NCBI GenBank assembly: GCA_035454085.1
Contig: DAOTEJ010000031.1
Span: 1 to 26,457, forward strand
Origin: DAOTEJ01 sp035454085
GTDB taxonomy: Bacteria; Pseudomonadota; Gammaproteobacteria; Burkholderiales; Burkholderiaceae_F
Direction of reading: 5' to 3'
Length of the DNA: 26,457 nt
The notes beneath the pieces were generated by a model. It was not told the origin of the DNA. It did no database searches and saw only the letters and a program-made list of their open reading frames with translations. Position 1 is the first letter of the stretch. Every line of letters begins with the position of its first letter. This document shows positions 1 to 8,856 of the stretch, piece by piece. A program made the translations under genes and the position numbers.

Positions 1-138
1 CTGCAGATCATGGACGCCACGGCCTTCGCGCTGTGCCGCGACCAGAAGCTGCCGATCAAGGTCTTCAGCATCACCAAGCCCGGGGCGCTCAAGCGCGTGA
101 TCCTGGGCGAGGACGAGGGAACGCTGGTGCACGTCTGA
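1..138 (+). CDS. pyrH: UMP kinase, 3' fragment (PyrH C-terminus)
   Basis: The first 45 codons of the window read in frame 1 to a TGA and match the C-terminal end of bacterial UMP kinase: an ATAFALCRDQ helix, then a strand with PIKVFSI, then the closing GTLVHV. UMP kinase phosphorylates UMP to UDP in pyrimidine nucleotide synthesis in the cytoplasm. The 5' part lies outside the window, so start, length and catalytic residues cannot be judged. The gene immediately precedes frr, as in most proteobacteria (rpsB-tsf-pyrH-frr), and that supports the call. The 19-nt gap to frr has no terminator, so the two are probably co-transcribed. Confidence 0.93.
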   Translation: MQIMDATAFALCRDQKLPIKVFSITKPGALKRVILGEDEGTLVHV

Positions 139-157
139 GCGCAACCAGGAGGACACC

Positions 158-718
158 ATGAGCACTGCCGAGATCATCAAGGGCGCCGACAGCAAGATGC
201 ACAAGTCGGTCGAGGCCCTGCGAGCCGACTTCACCAAGATCCGCACGGGCCGCGCCCACACCGGCCTGCTCGACCACATCCAGGTCGACTACTACGGCGC
301 CATGGTTCCGCTGGCGCAGGTGGCCCAGGTGGGCCTGGGCGACGCGCGCACGATCACCGTGCAGCCCTGGGAGAAGAAGATGGTCCAGGTGGTCGAGAAG
401 GCGATCCGCGACTCCGACCTGGGTCTGAACCCGGCCACCAGCGGCGACCTGATCCGCGTGCCCATGCCGCCGCTCACCGAGCAGCGCCGCAAGGAACTGA
501 CCAAGGTGGTCAAGCACGAGGGCGAGAACGCCAAGGTCGCGATCCGCAATCTGCGCCGCGACGCGAACCAGCACGTCAAGGAACTGCTCAAGGCCAAGGA
601 GATCTCCGAGGACGACGACCGTCGCGCCGAGGCCGAGATCCAGAAGCTGACCGACCGCCACATCGCCGAAGTCGACAAGCTCATCGCCGAAAAAGAGAAA
701 GAGGTGATGACGGTCTAG
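158..718 (+). CDS. frr: Ribosome recycling factor
   Basis: This 186-residue protein has the usual length of ribosome recycling factor, which works with EF-G to split post-termination ribosomes. It opens with a helical segment containing KSVEALRADFTKIRTGRAH, followed by the domain-II region and the conserved PPLTEQRRKELTK segment (roughly residues 106-118), then a long charged C-terminal helix ending in an EKEKEVMTV-type tail. The ATG is preceded by a good Shine-Dalgarno sequence (AGGAGG, about 6 nt spacing). It lies between pyrH and uppS in the conserved order. Nothing is unusual in the sequence. Confidence 0.98.
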   Translation: MSTAEIIKGADSKMHKSVEALRADFTKIRTGRAHTGLLDHIQVDYYGAMVPLAQVAQVGLGDARTITVQPWEKKMVQVVEKAIRDSDLGLNPATSGDLIRVPMPPLTEQRRKELTKVVKHEGENAKVAIRNLRRDANQHVKELLKAKEISEDDDRRAEAEIQKLTDRHIAEVDKLIAEKEKEVMTV

Positions 719-731
719 TGCCGGCGGACTC

Positions 732-1496
732 GTGAAGGCGACTTCCAGCCGGGCCGTGGCGGCGCCTCCGCGCCACGTGGCCATCATCATGGACGGCAAC
801 GGGCGCTGGGCACAGCGGCGCCACATGCCGCGCGTGGCGGGTCATCACCGTGGCGTCGATGCCGTGCGCGAGGCCGTGGCCAGCGCCGGCCGCGCGGGGG
901 TCGAGTACCTCACGCTCTTTGCCTTCAGTTCCGAGAACTGGCGTCGTCCCGAGGACGAGGTCTCGGTGCTGATGCGCCTGTTCGTGACCGCCTTGCAGAA
1001 GGAGGTCGGCAAGCTCGACGAGAACGGCGTGCGTCTGCGCGTGGTGGGCGCGCTCGAGGCCTTCGACGCTCCGCTGCGCGAGGCGATCCACGCTGCCGAG
1101 CTGCGCACGGCCGCCAACCACCGGCTCACGCTCACGATCTGCGCCAACTACGGCGGCCGCTGGGACATCGTCCAGGCGATGCGCGGCCTGCTCGGGTCGG
1201 ATCCTTCCTGCGCAGCGGCGCCCGAGCGCATCACGGAAGCTGCGCTCGCGCCGCACATGGCGCTGGCCTTCGCGCCCGACCCCGACCTGCTGATCCGCAC
1301 CGGCGGCGAGCACCGCATCAGCAACTTTCTGCTCTGGCAGACCGCCTACAGCGAGATCTACGTCACGCCCACGCTGTGGCCGGACTTCGACGCCGCCCAG
1401 ATGGAAGCCGCGATTGCCTGGTACGCGGGCCGGGAACGACGCTTCGGCATGACCAGCGAACAGGTGCGGGCCGTGCCAGCCCAGCCCGCCGCCTGA
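732..1496 (+). CDS. uppS: Isoprenyl transferase / undecaprenyl diphosphate synthase
   Basis: This cis-prenyltransferase of 254 residues condenses isopentenyl-PP units onto farnesyl-PP to make undecaprenyl-PP, the lipid carrier for peptidoglycan and O-antigen. The diagnostic motifs are all present: HVAIIMDGNGRWA near residue 15 with the catalytic/metal Asp21, FSSENWRRP around residue 65-75, and DLLIRTGGE plus RISNFLLWQ followed by SEIYVTPTLWPDF near residues 180-217. The start is a GTG 13 nt after the frr stop; it puts the DGNGRW motif at the normal distance from the N-terminus, though the Shine-Dalgarno is weak. The stop codon shares one base with the cdsA start (TGATG), indicating translational coupling. 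Confidence 0.97.
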   Translation: MKATSSRAVAAPPRHVAIIMDGNGRWAQRRHMPRVAGHHRGVDAVREAVASAGRAGVEYLTLFAFSSENWRRPEDEVSVLMRLFVTALQKEVGKLDENGVRLRVVGALEAFDAPLREAIHAAELRTAANHRLTLTICANYGGRWDIVQAMRGLLGSDPSCAAAPERITEAALAPHMALAFAPDPDLLIRTGGEHRISNFLLWQTAYSEIYVTPTLWPDFDAAQMEAAIAWYAGRERRFGMTSEQVRAVPAQPAA

Positions 1497-2326
1497 TGCT
1501 GGGCCAGCGCATCCTCACCGCGGTGGTCCTGCTGCTCGCCCTGCTGGGCGCGCTGGCATGGTCGCCGCTGGCCTTTGGCGTGCTGGTGGCGGCGATCATC
1601 ACGGCGACCCTCTGGGAGTGGCTGCGCCTGACCGGCCTGCGCAGTGGGGCTGCGGCCCTGCCCGCCGTGGCCTACGGCGGGCTGCTGGTGGTGGCCCAGG
1701 CCACGGGCTGGCAGCCGCCGCCGGCCTGGGTGCTGGGCATAGGCGCCGTGGCCAGCGCGCTGTGGCTAGTGGTCGCCGCGCGCGTAGTGGGGGCGCGGCA
1801 CAAGGGCTTTCGCTTCGCGCCGGCACTGGATCGCAGCTTTGCCTTCGTGGCGGTGACCGCAGCGTGGCTCGCGGTGCTGCATTTCCTGACCGAGGGTGCG
1901 GTGTATCTGCTCTCGGTGCTCGCCATTGTGTGGCTGGCCGACATCGCTGCCTACTTCTGCGGGCGTGCCTTCGGGCGCACCAAACTCGCGCCCGCCATCA
2001 GCCCGGGCAAGACCTGGGCGGGGGTGTGGGGCGCGGTGCTGGTCGTGCTGGTGCTGGCCGAGGTGCTGGCGCTGGCCGCGCCGCAGTGGCCGATCTACAC
2101 CACGCGCCTGATCGTGGCGGTGACCCCGGTGGTCGCGCTGGCGGTGCTGGCCGCGCTGGTGCTGCTCTCGGTGGCCGGAGATCTGTACGAAAGCCAGCTC
2201 AAGCGCAACGCGGGCATCAAGGACAGCAGCCGCCTGCTGCCGGGGCACGGCGGCTTCTACGACCGCATCGACGCGCTCGTGCCGGTGCTGCCGGCCGCGG
2301 CGCTGATCGAGAGGCTGCTGGCGTGA
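1496..2326 (+). CDS. cdsA: Phosphatidate cytidylyltransferase (CDP-diacylglycerol synthase)
   Basis: A 276-residue polytopic inner-membrane protein. It makes CDP-diacylglycerol from CTP and phosphatidic acid, the branch point for all membrane phospholipids. Several hydrophobic spans are visible (for example residues ~7-40, 60-95, 115-150, 180-230). The family signature lies near the C-terminus: SQLKRNAGIKDSSRLLPGHGG followed by FYDR, matching the S-x-x-KR-x4-KD...P-x-HGG-x-x-DR pattern. The frame is open upstream, but the ATG that overlaps the uppS stop is chosen because it begins directly with the first membrane helix (MLGQRILTAVV). It overlaps dxr by 4 bp (GTGA). Confidence 0.96.
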   Translation: MLGQRILTAVVLLLALLGALAWSPLAFGVLVAAIITATLWEWLRLTGLRSGAAALPAVAYGGLLVVAQATGWQPPPAWVLGIGAVASALWLVVAARVVGARHKGFRFAPALDRSFAFVAVTAAWLAVLHFLTEGAVYLLSVLAIVWLADIAAYFCGRAFGRTKLAPAISPGKTWAGVWGAVLVVLVLAEVLALAAPQWPIYTTRLIVAVTPVVALAVLAALVLLSVAGDLYESQLKRNAGIKDSSRLLPGHGGFYDRIDALVPVLPAAALIERLLA

Positions 2327-3501
2327 AGCGCCGCCGCATTGCCCTGCTGGGCGCCACGGGTTCGGTCGGCGCGTCCACGCTCGACGTGGTGGCCCGCCAC
2401 CCCGAATCGTTCGCGGTGCACGCCCTGACTGCCGCGTCTCGCGTCGAAGAACTCGCCGACCTGTGCGTGCGCCACCGCCCGCAGGTGGCGGTGATCGCCG
2501 ACCCGGCGCGGCTCGACGCCCTGGCTGCCGCCTTGCGCGATCGCGGCCTGGCCACGCAGGCCGCGGCCGGCCCCGAGGCGCTCGCGGCGGTGGCGCGTGC
2601 GCCCGAGGCCGAGATCGTGGTCTCGGCCATCGTCGGGGCGGCGGGGCTCGCGCCGACGCTGGCCGCCGCGCAAGCCGGCAAGCAACTGCTGCTGGCCAAC
2701 AAGGAGGCCGTGGTGTGCGCCGGCCGTCTGCTGATGGCGGCGGTGGAGCAGGGCGGGGGCTGCCTGCTGCCGCTGGACAGCGAACACAACGCGATCCACC
2801 AGTGCCTGGCCGGGGCGAGCGCCGCGTCGCGCGCCGATGCCCGGCTGGTGCTCACCGCTTCGGGCGGACCATTTCGCACGCGGACCGATCTTGCCGGGAT
2901 CACGCCCGAGGAAGCGTGCGCGCATCCCAACTGGGTGATGGGTCGCAAGATCTCGGTCGACTCCGCGACGCTGATGAACAAGGGTCTCGAGGTGATCGAG
3001 GCGAGCTGGCTGTTCGGCATGCCGGCGGCGCGGATCGAGGTGCTGGTGCACCCGCAAAGCGTGGTTCACTCGATGGTCGAATACGCCGACGGTTCGGTGA
3101 TCGCCCAGCTCGGCACGCCCGACATGCGCACGCCGATCGCCTACGCGCTGGCCTGGCCTGAGCGCATCGACGGCGGTGCGCCGCGTCTGGACCTGCGCAG
3201 CGTCGGGGCGCTCGAGTTCGCCGCGCCCGACCTTTCGCGCTTCCCGTGCCTGGGCTACGCCTACCATGCGCTCGCCGCCGGCGGCACTGCGCCCGCGGTG
3301 CTCAACGCCGCCAACGAGGTGGCCGTGGCGGCGTTCCTGGAGCGCCGTCTTGCCTTCGCCGACATCGCCCGCGTCAACGCCGAGGTGATGGCCGCCTTGC
3401 CGGCAGCGCCCCTGCAATCGCTCGATGACGCGCTCGAGGCCGATCGCGCAGCGCGCGCTCTGGCAGCGCGGGTCGTCCGGACTCTTGGGACCACGCCATG
3501 A
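2323..3501 (+). CDS. dxr: 1-deoxy-D-xylulose 5-phosphate reductoisomerase
   Basis: This enzyme converts DXP to 2-C-methyl-D-erythritol 4-phosphate with NADPH, the committed step of the MEP isoprenoid pathway, which feeds the upstream uppS. It is 392 residues long, the normal size. An N-terminal Rossmann motif GATGSVG lies at residues 10-16. The metal-binding LDSEHNAI has Asp152 and Glu154. The conserved NWVMGRKISVDSATLMNKGL segment lies around residue 205-225 and contains the third acidic ligand downstream (EVIEA). The frame is open far upstream of the true start. The GTG overlapping the cdsA stop is selected because it starts just before the Rossmann motif. Its stop overlaps the rseP start (ATGA). 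Confidence 0.97.
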   Translation: MKRRRIALLGATGSVGASTLDVVARHPESFAVHALTAASRVEELADLCVRHRPQVAVIADPARLDALAAALRDRGLATQAAAGPEALAAVARAPEAEIVVSAIVGAAGLAPTLAAAQAGKQLLLANKEAVVCAGRLLMAAVEQGGGCLLPLDSEHNAIHQCLAGASAASRADARLVLTASGGPFRTRTDLAGITPEEACAHPNWVMGRKISVDSATLMNKGLEVIEASWLFGMPAARIEVLVHPQSVVHSMVEYADGSVIAQLGTPDMRTPIAYALAWPERIDGGAPRLDLRSVGALEFAAPDLSRFPCLGYAYHALAAGGTAPAVLNAANEVAVAAFLERRLAFADIARVNAEVMAALPAAPLQSLDDALEADRAARALAARVVRTLGTTP

Positions 3502-4847
3502 CCTTGCTCAGCACGCTTGCCGCATTCATCGTCGCCCTGGGCCTGCTGGTCGTGGTGCACGAGTTCGGCCACTACTGGGTCGCGCGCCGCTGCGGCGTGA
3601 AGGTGCTGCGCTTCTCGGTGGGCTTCGGCCGGCCGATCGCGCGCTGGGTGCGCGGCGCGGACCGCACCGAGTGGACCATAGGCGCGCTGCCCCTGGGCGG
3701 CTACGTGCGCATGCTCGACGAGCGCGATCCCGACTGCCAGCCGATCGCCGCGGCCGACCTGCCGCGCGCGTTCAACCGGCAGTCGGTGTGGCGCCGCATC
3801 GCCATCGTGCTCGCCGGTCCGCTCGCGAACCTGATTCTGGCCGTGGCCATCTACTGGGTGCTGCTGGTGATGGGCGCCATGGAGCCGCGCGCGCTGATGG
3901 GCGCGCCCCAGGCGAACTCGGCCGCCGCCCGCGCGGGCGTGCAGGCGGGCGACCTGGTGGTGGGGGTCTCGGGGGCCGAGGTGCGCTCGATGCGCGAGTT
4001 CTCGTGGATGCTGGTGCAGCGCGTCGGTGCGGCCGAGGTCGTGATGGAGTTGGAGCAGCCCAGCGGCGCGCGGCGGGAGGCCGTGATCGACCTGTCGGGC
4101 CTGCACCCGGATCAGCTCGACCAGGGTGCCCTGGGCGCGCTGGGCCTGCGGCCCTACACCCACGCGCCGCGCATCGAGCGGCTCACCAGCGGCGGAGCGG
4201 CCGAGGCCGCCGGCCTGCGCCCGGGCGACGTGGTGGTGGCGGTGGAAGGCCTTGCGCTTGCCGGGGCGGCGCCGCTGATCGAGCGGGTGCGGGCCGCCGC
4301 GGGGCGGCCGCTGACGCTGCGCGTGCAGCGCGGAGCCGAGACCCTCGAACTGCAGGTCACGCCGGCGGCGGTGGAAGACCGAGAGGGCGTGTCGGTGGGC
4401 CGCATCGGTGCCGAACTCAACGATCGGCCCTCGGCGGTGATGGTGCGCTACGGCCCCGTCGAGGCCGTGCCCCTGGCGCTGCGGCGCACCGGCGAGACCA
4501 TCTCCTTCTCGCTGCGCATGCTGGGCAAGATGGTGACCGGCGAGGCGTCCTGGAAGAACCTCTCGGGGCCGGTGACCATCGCCGATTACGCCGGACAGAC
4601 CGCGCGCACCGGCGTCAGCTCCTATCTGGCCTTCCTCGCGCTGGTGTCGATCAGCCTGGGCGTTCTGAACCTCCTGCCCATCCCCATGCTGGACGGTGGG
4701 CACCTCTTGTATTATTCGATCGAGATCATCAAGGGCAGTCCGCCGGCCGACTGGATCGTCGAGTGGGGTCAGCGCGCGGGCATCGCAGTCCTCGTGGGGC
4801 TGACCATGCTGGCGCTCTACAACGACTTCGTGCGGCTGCTCACCTAG
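3498..4847 (+). CDS. rseP: RIP metalloprotease RseP (site-2 protease)
   Basis: Inner-membrane zinc protease of 449 residues. It performs intramembrane proteolysis, typically of the anti-sigma-E factor RseA, to activate the envelope stress response, and clears signal peptides. The zinc motif HEFGH is at residues 21-25 inside the first transmembrane helix. The second conserved motif, with the metal-ligand Asp, appears as NLLPIPMLDGGH with Asp399. Between them lie two PDZ-like domains (roughly residues 125-210 and 215-300; the second contains the AAGLRPGDVV signature). The ATG overlaps the dxr stop by 4 bp. Whether the organism has a canonical RseA/sigma-E pair cannot be judged from this window. 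Confidence 0.97.
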   Translation: MTLLSTLAAFIVALGLLVVVHEFGHYWVARRCGVKVLRFSVGFGRPIARWVRGADRTEWTIGALPLGGYVRMLDERDPDCQPIAAADLPRAFNRQSVWRRIAIVLAGPLANLILAVAIYWVLLVMGAMEPRALMGAPQANSAAARAGVQAGDLVVGVSGAEVRSMREFSWMLVQRVGAAEVVMELEQPSGARREAVIDLSGLHPDQLDQGALGALGLRPYTHAPRIERLTSGGAAEAAGLRPGDVVVAVEGLALAGAAPLIERVRAAAGRPLTLRVQRGAETLELQVTPAAVEDREGVSVGRIGAELNDRPSAVMVRYGPVEAVPLALRRTGETISFSLRMLGKMVTGEASWKNLSGPVTIADYAGQTARTGVSSYLAFLALVSISLGVLNLLPIPMLDGGHLLYYSIEIIKGSPPADWIVEWGQRAGIAVLVGLTMLALYNDFVRLLT

Positions 4848-4916
4848 CAGGCCCCGCCCCTCTTGACTGGAATATCCCAAGTGAAGCGCCGACAGCCCAT
4901 GGGGCTAGGTTCGCGC

Positions 4917-7223
4917 ATGTTTGTGCGCAAAGCCGCGGCTTCGGCCGTGCTCGCCCTGTTCGCCGCCGCCGCATCGGCGCAGCAGTTCACCATCAAGGAC
5001 ATCCGTGTCGAGGGGGTGCAGCGCACCGAGGCGGGGACGGTGTTCTCGTACCTGCCGCTGCGCGTGGGCGACCGCTACGACCCCGAGCGCGGCACGCAGG
5101 CGATCCGCGCGCTGTATGCCTCGGGCCTGTTCAAGGACGTGCGCCTCGAAGTCGACGGCGACGTGCTGGTGGTGGTGGTCGAGGAACGCCCGGCAATCGC
5201 CGCGGTCGACGTGGCCGGCGTGACCGAGTTCGACAAGGACCTCGTCAAGAAGTCGCTGCGCGACGTGGGTCTGGCCGAAGGGCGCATCTTCGACCGCTCG
5301 GTGCTCGATCGCGCGGACCAGGAACTGCGCCGCCAGTACCTCTCGAAGGGCCTCTACGGCGTGCAGGTCAAGTCGACCGTCACGCCGGTCGAGCGCAACC
5401 GGGTCAAGATCAACATCAACGTCGAGGAAGGCGAGATCGCCAAGATCGAGTCGATCCGCTTCGTCGGCAACAAGGTGTTCAGCGAGTCCGATCTGCGTGG
5501 CCAGATGGAGCTCGGCACCCCCAACTGGCTGTCCTGGTACACCAAGCGCGACCAGTACTCCCGCCAGAAGCTCGCGGGCGACCTCGAGAAGGTGCGCTCC
5601 TACTACCTGAACCGCGGCTACCTCGACTTCAAGATCGACTCGGTGCAGGTGTCGATCAGCCCGAACAAGCAGGACGTCTACATCACGATCAACCTCACCG
5701 AGGGCGACAAGTACACGATCTCGTCGGTGAAGCTCACGGGCGAGATGCTCGGGCTCGAGGCCGACTTCGCGAAGCTCATCGACGTCAAGGCGGGCGAGGT
5801 CTACAACGCCGAGAAGCTCAACGCCATCGGCAAGGCGATCACCGACCGCCTCTCGACCCTGGGCTACGCCTTCGCCACCGCGACTCCCTCGCCCGACCCC
5901 GATCGCGCCAACGACAGCGTCGTGGTGAACATCGTGGTCGACCCGGGCAGGCGCGTGTACGTGCGCAAGGTCAACGTGAGCGGCAACTCGCGCACTCGCG
6001 ACGAGGTGATCCGCCGCGAGGTGCGCCAGTACGAGTCGGCCTGGCTCGACTCGGACGCCGTGAAGATCTCGCGCGACCGCATCGACCGCACCGGCTACTT
6101 CGAGGAGGTGAAGATCGACACGCCTCCGGTGCCCACCGCGCCCGACCAGGTCGACGTCAACGTCACGGTCAGGGAGCGTCCCACCGGCAACATCCAGCTC
6201 GGCGCGGGCTACTCGAGCTCGGAAGGCATCGTGCTCAACGCCGGCCTGCAGCAGACCAACCTGTTCGGCTCGGGCAACGCGCTGTCCTTCGAGGTCAACA
6301 CCTCGAAGGTCAACAGCGTCTATGCGATCACCTACACCAACCCGTATGTGACGCCCGAGGGTGTCTCGCGGACCATCGAGCTGTTCGACCGCAGCTCGAA
6401 CCTGGCGGAGCTGGGCCTGTCCAACGTGTCGTTCTCGACGCGCGGCGCGGGCCTGAGCTTCGGCGTGCCGTTCACCGAATACGACCGCGTGTTCTTCGGG
6501 CTGCGCTTCGATGCCAACAGCATCGACCTGACGCCCACCAGCCCGCTGCGCTACCGCGAGTTCGTGGCGCAGTTCGGCGACCGGCCCAACGCGCTGGCCA
6601 GCACGGTGGGCTGGGCGCGCGACAACCGCGACAACATCCTGGTGCCCACCCGCGGCAACTTCCAGCGGGTCACGGGCGAAGTCGGACTGCCGGGCTTCGA
6701 CCTGACCTACTACAAGGCGAGCTACCAGTACCAGCAATTCTGGCCAATCATGTCGCGCCTCACCCTGGCCTTCAACGGCGAACTGGGCTACGGCGACGGC
6801 TACTCGAACAAACCCTATCCCTTCTTCAAGAACTTCTACGTGGGGGGCATCGGCTCGGTGCGCGGCTACGAGGCGGCCTCGCTCGGCCCGCGCGACCTTC
6901 AGGGCGACCCGCTGGGCGGCACGCGGCGCATCAACTACTCGTTCGAGTTGCTCACTCCGCTGCCCGGGGCCGACCGCACCCTGCGGATCTTCACCTTCCT
7001 GGACAGCGGCTGGGTCTGGGGGCAGACGCCCTTCATCGAGGACGCCACCATCAAGTACCGCAACGACCGCATCAGCCTGAGCGACATGCGCTACTCGGTG
7101 GGCCTGGGCATCGCGTGGATCTCGCCGCTCGGCCCGCTCAAGCTCAGCTACGCGATCCCGATCAACGACAAGCCGGGCGACCGCCTGCAGTCCTTCCAGT
7201 TCCAGATCGGCACCGGCTTCTGA
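4917..7223 (+). CDS. bamA: Outer membrane protein assembly factor BamA
   Basis: Core of the BAM complex, which folds beta-barrel proteins into the outer membrane. From the chosen ATG it is 768 residues. A signal peptide (FVRK, then a hydrophobic stretch) has a predicted ASA|QQ cleavage after residue 21. Five POTRA domains follow (roughly 24-420; the first begins FTIKDIRVEG), then the 16-strand barrel. The invariant VRGY motif of loop L6 is present with Arg649, and the protein ends in phenylalanine (IGTGF), the usual outer-membrane terminal signature. In-frame alternative starts are TTG 4863, GTG 4881 and ATG 4899. ATG 4917 is preferred because an AGG lies 7 nt upstream and the signal peptide begins normally; ATG 4899 remains possible. 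It lies between rseP and skp as expected. Confidence 0.96.
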   Translation: MFVRKAAASAVLALFAAAASAQQFTIKDIRVEGVQRTEAGTVFSYLPLRVGDRYDPERGTQAIRALYASGLFKDVRLEVDGDVLVVVVEERPAIAAVDVAGVTEFDKDLVKKSLRDVGLAEGRIFDRSVLDRADQELRRQYLSKGLYGVQVKSTVTPVERNRVKININVEEGEIAKIESIRFVGNKVFSESDLRGQMELGTPNWLSWYTKRDQYSRQKLAGDLEKVRSYYLNRGYLDFKIDSVQVSISPNKQDVYITINLTEGDKYTISSVKLTGEMLGLEADFAKLIDVKAGEVYNAEKLNAIGKAITDRLSTLGYAFATATPSPDPDRANDSVVVNIVVDPGRRVYVRKVNVSGNSRTRDEVIRREVRQYESAWLDSDAVKISRDRIDRTGYFEEVKIDTPPVPTAPDQVDVNVTVRERPTGNIQLGAGYSSSEGIVLNAGLQQTNLFGSGNALSFEVNTSKVNSVYAITYTNPYVTPEGVSRTIELFDRSSNLAELGLSNVSFSTRGAGLSFGVPFTEYDRVFFGLRFDANSIDLTPTSPLRYREFVAQFGDRPNALASTVGWARDNRDNILVPTRGNFQRVTGEVGLPGFDLTYYKASYQYQQFWPIMSRLTLAFNGELGYGDGYSNKPYPFFKNFYVGGIGSVRGYEAASLGPRDLQGDPLGGTRRINYSFELLTPLPGADRTLRIFTFLDSGWVWGQTPFIEDATIKYRNDRISLSDMRYSVGLGIAWISPLGPLKLSYAIPINDKPGDRLQSFQFQIGTGF

Positions 7224-7257
7224 TGTGGCAAAATCCCCGCTTCCTAGGAGGCAGCAC

Positions 7258-7767
7258 ATGCAGCACAAGTTGATCGCTATCGCGCTCGCTTCGGCCCTGG
7301 CGTTCGGGACGGCGGCGGTGGCTGCGCAGGACCTGAAGATCGGCGTCGTGAGCTCCGAGAAGATTCTGCGCGACTCGGCGCCCGCCAAGGCGGCGATGCA
7401 GAAGCTCGAGGCGGACTTCTCCCGCCGCGGCAAGGAGATGCAGGACATGGAGGCGCGCCTCAAGTCCGCCGTCGAGCGCTTCGAGAAGGACGCCCCCGTC
7501 CTGTCCGAGACCGACCGCAACCGCCGCCAGCGCGAGGTCGCCGAGCTCGATCGCGAGTTCCAGCGCAAGCAGCGCGAACTGCGCGAGGACTTCAACCAGC
7601 GCCGCAACGAAGAGCTCCAGGCCCTGCTCGAGCGCGCCAACCGCATCATTCGCCAGATCGCCGAGCAGGAAAAGTACGACGTGATCCTGCAGGAGGCGGT
7701 GTACTTCAGCCCGCGCGTCGACATCACCGACAAGGTTCTGCGCGCCCTGAACGGCGGGGCCAAGTAG
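7258..7767 (+). CDS. skp: Periplasmic chaperone Skp/OmpH family
   Basis: Periplasmic holdase that carries unfolded outer-membrane proteins to the BAM complex. It is 169 residues with a signal peptide of about 23 residues (ending AAVAAQD). The DLKIGVVSSEKIL segment forms the core strand, and a long charged coiled-coil region (about residues 45-135, rich in E, R, K and Q) forms the tentacle arms. The C-terminal strand segment is YDVILQEAVYFSPRVDITDKVL. The ATG at 7258 has a strong Shine-Dalgarno (TAGGAGG, 6-7 nt upstream). The frame is open back to 7225, but that would add residues before the signal peptide. It directly follows bamA, which fits a shared role. Confidence 0.95.
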   Translation: MQHKLIAIALASALAFGTAAVAAQDLKIGVVSSEKILRDSAPAKAAMQKLEADFSRRGKEMQDMEARLKSAVERFEKDAPVLSETDRNRRQREVAELDREFQRKQRELREDFNQRRNEELQALLERANRIIRQIAEQEKYDVILQEAVYFSPRVDITDKVLRALNGGAK

Positions 7768-7770
7768 TCC

Positions 7771-8856
7771 ATGCCGGCTGGCGGCCTGACGCTGGCCGAG
7801 CTGGCGGCGGCCGTCAAGGACAGCAGCGGCGGGCGCCTGGAGGCCGTGATCGACGGCCCCGCAAGCCGCTTAATCATCGGGGCCGCCACCCTGGCTGAGG
7901 CAGGCCCCGAGCACCTTGCCTTCCTGGCCAATCCGCGTTACCGCGCTGACGCCGCCGCCACCCGTGCAGCGGCCGTCGTCCTGACCCCAGCCGACTTCGA
8001 GGCGCTCGCCGCCGCTGGGCAGGCCGGCGCGACGCGGCCGAGCTTCGTCCTCACGCGCAATCCCTACGCCTGGTTCGCGCTTGCCTTGCAGCGCCTGTAT
8101 TCGCCGGTACCGGTCGGCACGGGCGTGCACCCGGCCGCCGTGGTTGCCAGCGACGCGCGGCTGGCAGCCGGCGTGAGCGTCGGCCCCGGGGCGGTGATCG
8201 AGTCCGGTGCCCGGATCGACGAGGGCGCGGTGATCGGCGCGCTGAGCTTCGTGGGCGCCGGCGCCCGGGTGGGCGCGGGCAGCCGCCTGCACGCCAGCGT
8301 CACGCTGGCTCACGCGTGCGAGCTCGGGCGGCGCTGCATCGTGCACAGCGGCGCGGTGATCGGCGCCGACGGCTTCGGCTTCGCACCCTTCGAGGGCGGC
8401 TGGATCAAGATTCCCCAGGTGGGGCGGGTGCTGATCGGCGACGAGGTCGAGATCGGCGCCAACACCAGCATCGACCGCGGCGCCCTGGGCGACACGGTGA
8501 TCGAAGATCTGGTCAAGCTCGACAACCAGATCCAGATCGGCCACAACTGCCGCATCGGTCGCGCCACCGTGATGGCGGGCTGCGTGGGCGTGGCCGGCAG
8601 CGCCACGATCGGCCGCGGCTGCCAGATCGGGGGCGCAGCGATGATCGCCGGGCACCTCACGATCGCCGACGGCTGCGCGATCGGGCCGGGGACGCTGGTG
8701 TCCTCGAGCATCACCGAGCCGGGGCACTACACCGGCTTCTTCCCCATGATGAAGAACCGCGACTGGGAACGCTCGGCCGCGATCATCCGTCACCTCGACG
8801 AGTTGCGCCGCCGCGTGCGCGAGCTCGAGCGCAGCGGGCGCAAGGACACGCCATGA
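7771..8856 (+). CDS. lpxD: UDP-3-O-(3-hydroxyacyl)glucosamine N-acyltransferase
   Basis: Third step of lipid A synthesis: it transfers a hydroxyacyl chain from ACP to the 2-amino group of UDP-3-O-acyl-glucosamine. It is 361 residues. The N-terminal uridine-binding domain (about 1-110) includes AFLANPRY. A left-handed beta-helix of hexapeptide repeats (about 115-320) follows, then a C-terminal helix (RDWERSAAIIRHLDELRRRV). His258 (IQIGHNC) and His295 (IAGHLTIADG) line up with the catalytic and accessory His239/His276 of E. coli LpxD with a constant 19-residue offset. The ATG lies 3 nt after the skp stop. Its stop overlaps fabZ (ATGA). Confidence 0.97.
   Translation: MPAGGLTLAELAAAVKDSSGGRLEAVIDGPASRLIIGAATLAEAGPEHLAFLANPRYRADAAATRAAAVVLTPADFEALAAAGQAGATRPSFVLTRNPYAWFALALQRLYSPVPVGTGVHPAAVVASDARLAAGVSVGPGAVIESGARIDEGAVIGALSFVGAGARVGAGSRLHASVTLAHACELGRRCIVHSGAVIGADGFGFAPFEGGWIKIPQVGRVLIGDEVEIGANTSIDRGALGDTVIEDLVKLDNQIQIGHNCRIGRATVMAGCVGVAGSATIGRGCQIGGAAMIAGHLTIADGCAIGPGTLVSSSITEPGHYTGFFPMMKNRDWERSAAIIRHLDELRRRVRELERSGRKDTP

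Noticed and set aside
4863..4868. TTGACT upstream of bamA as a -35 box
   Set aside because: No -10-like hexamer occurs 15-19 bp downstream (the region is GC-rich), so a dedicated bamA promoter is not supported.
7229..7234. CAAAAT before skp as a -10 box
   Set aside because: The matching -35 position has no similarity to consensus; expression from the upstream operon with a strong Shine-Dalgarno explains the gene adequately.
3425..7273. A 1282-codon open frame on the + strand in another phase across rseP and bamA
   Set aside because: It is Arg/Gly/Ala/Pro-rich shadow translation typical of GC-rich DNA. The overlapping frames encode full-length RseP and BamA with intact motifs.
4905..7931. 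A 1008-codon minus-strand open frame antisense to bamA and skp
   Set aside because: Composition (His, Arg, Val, Asp rich) mirrors the complementary phase of bamA; there is no domain, signal or ribosome-binding support.
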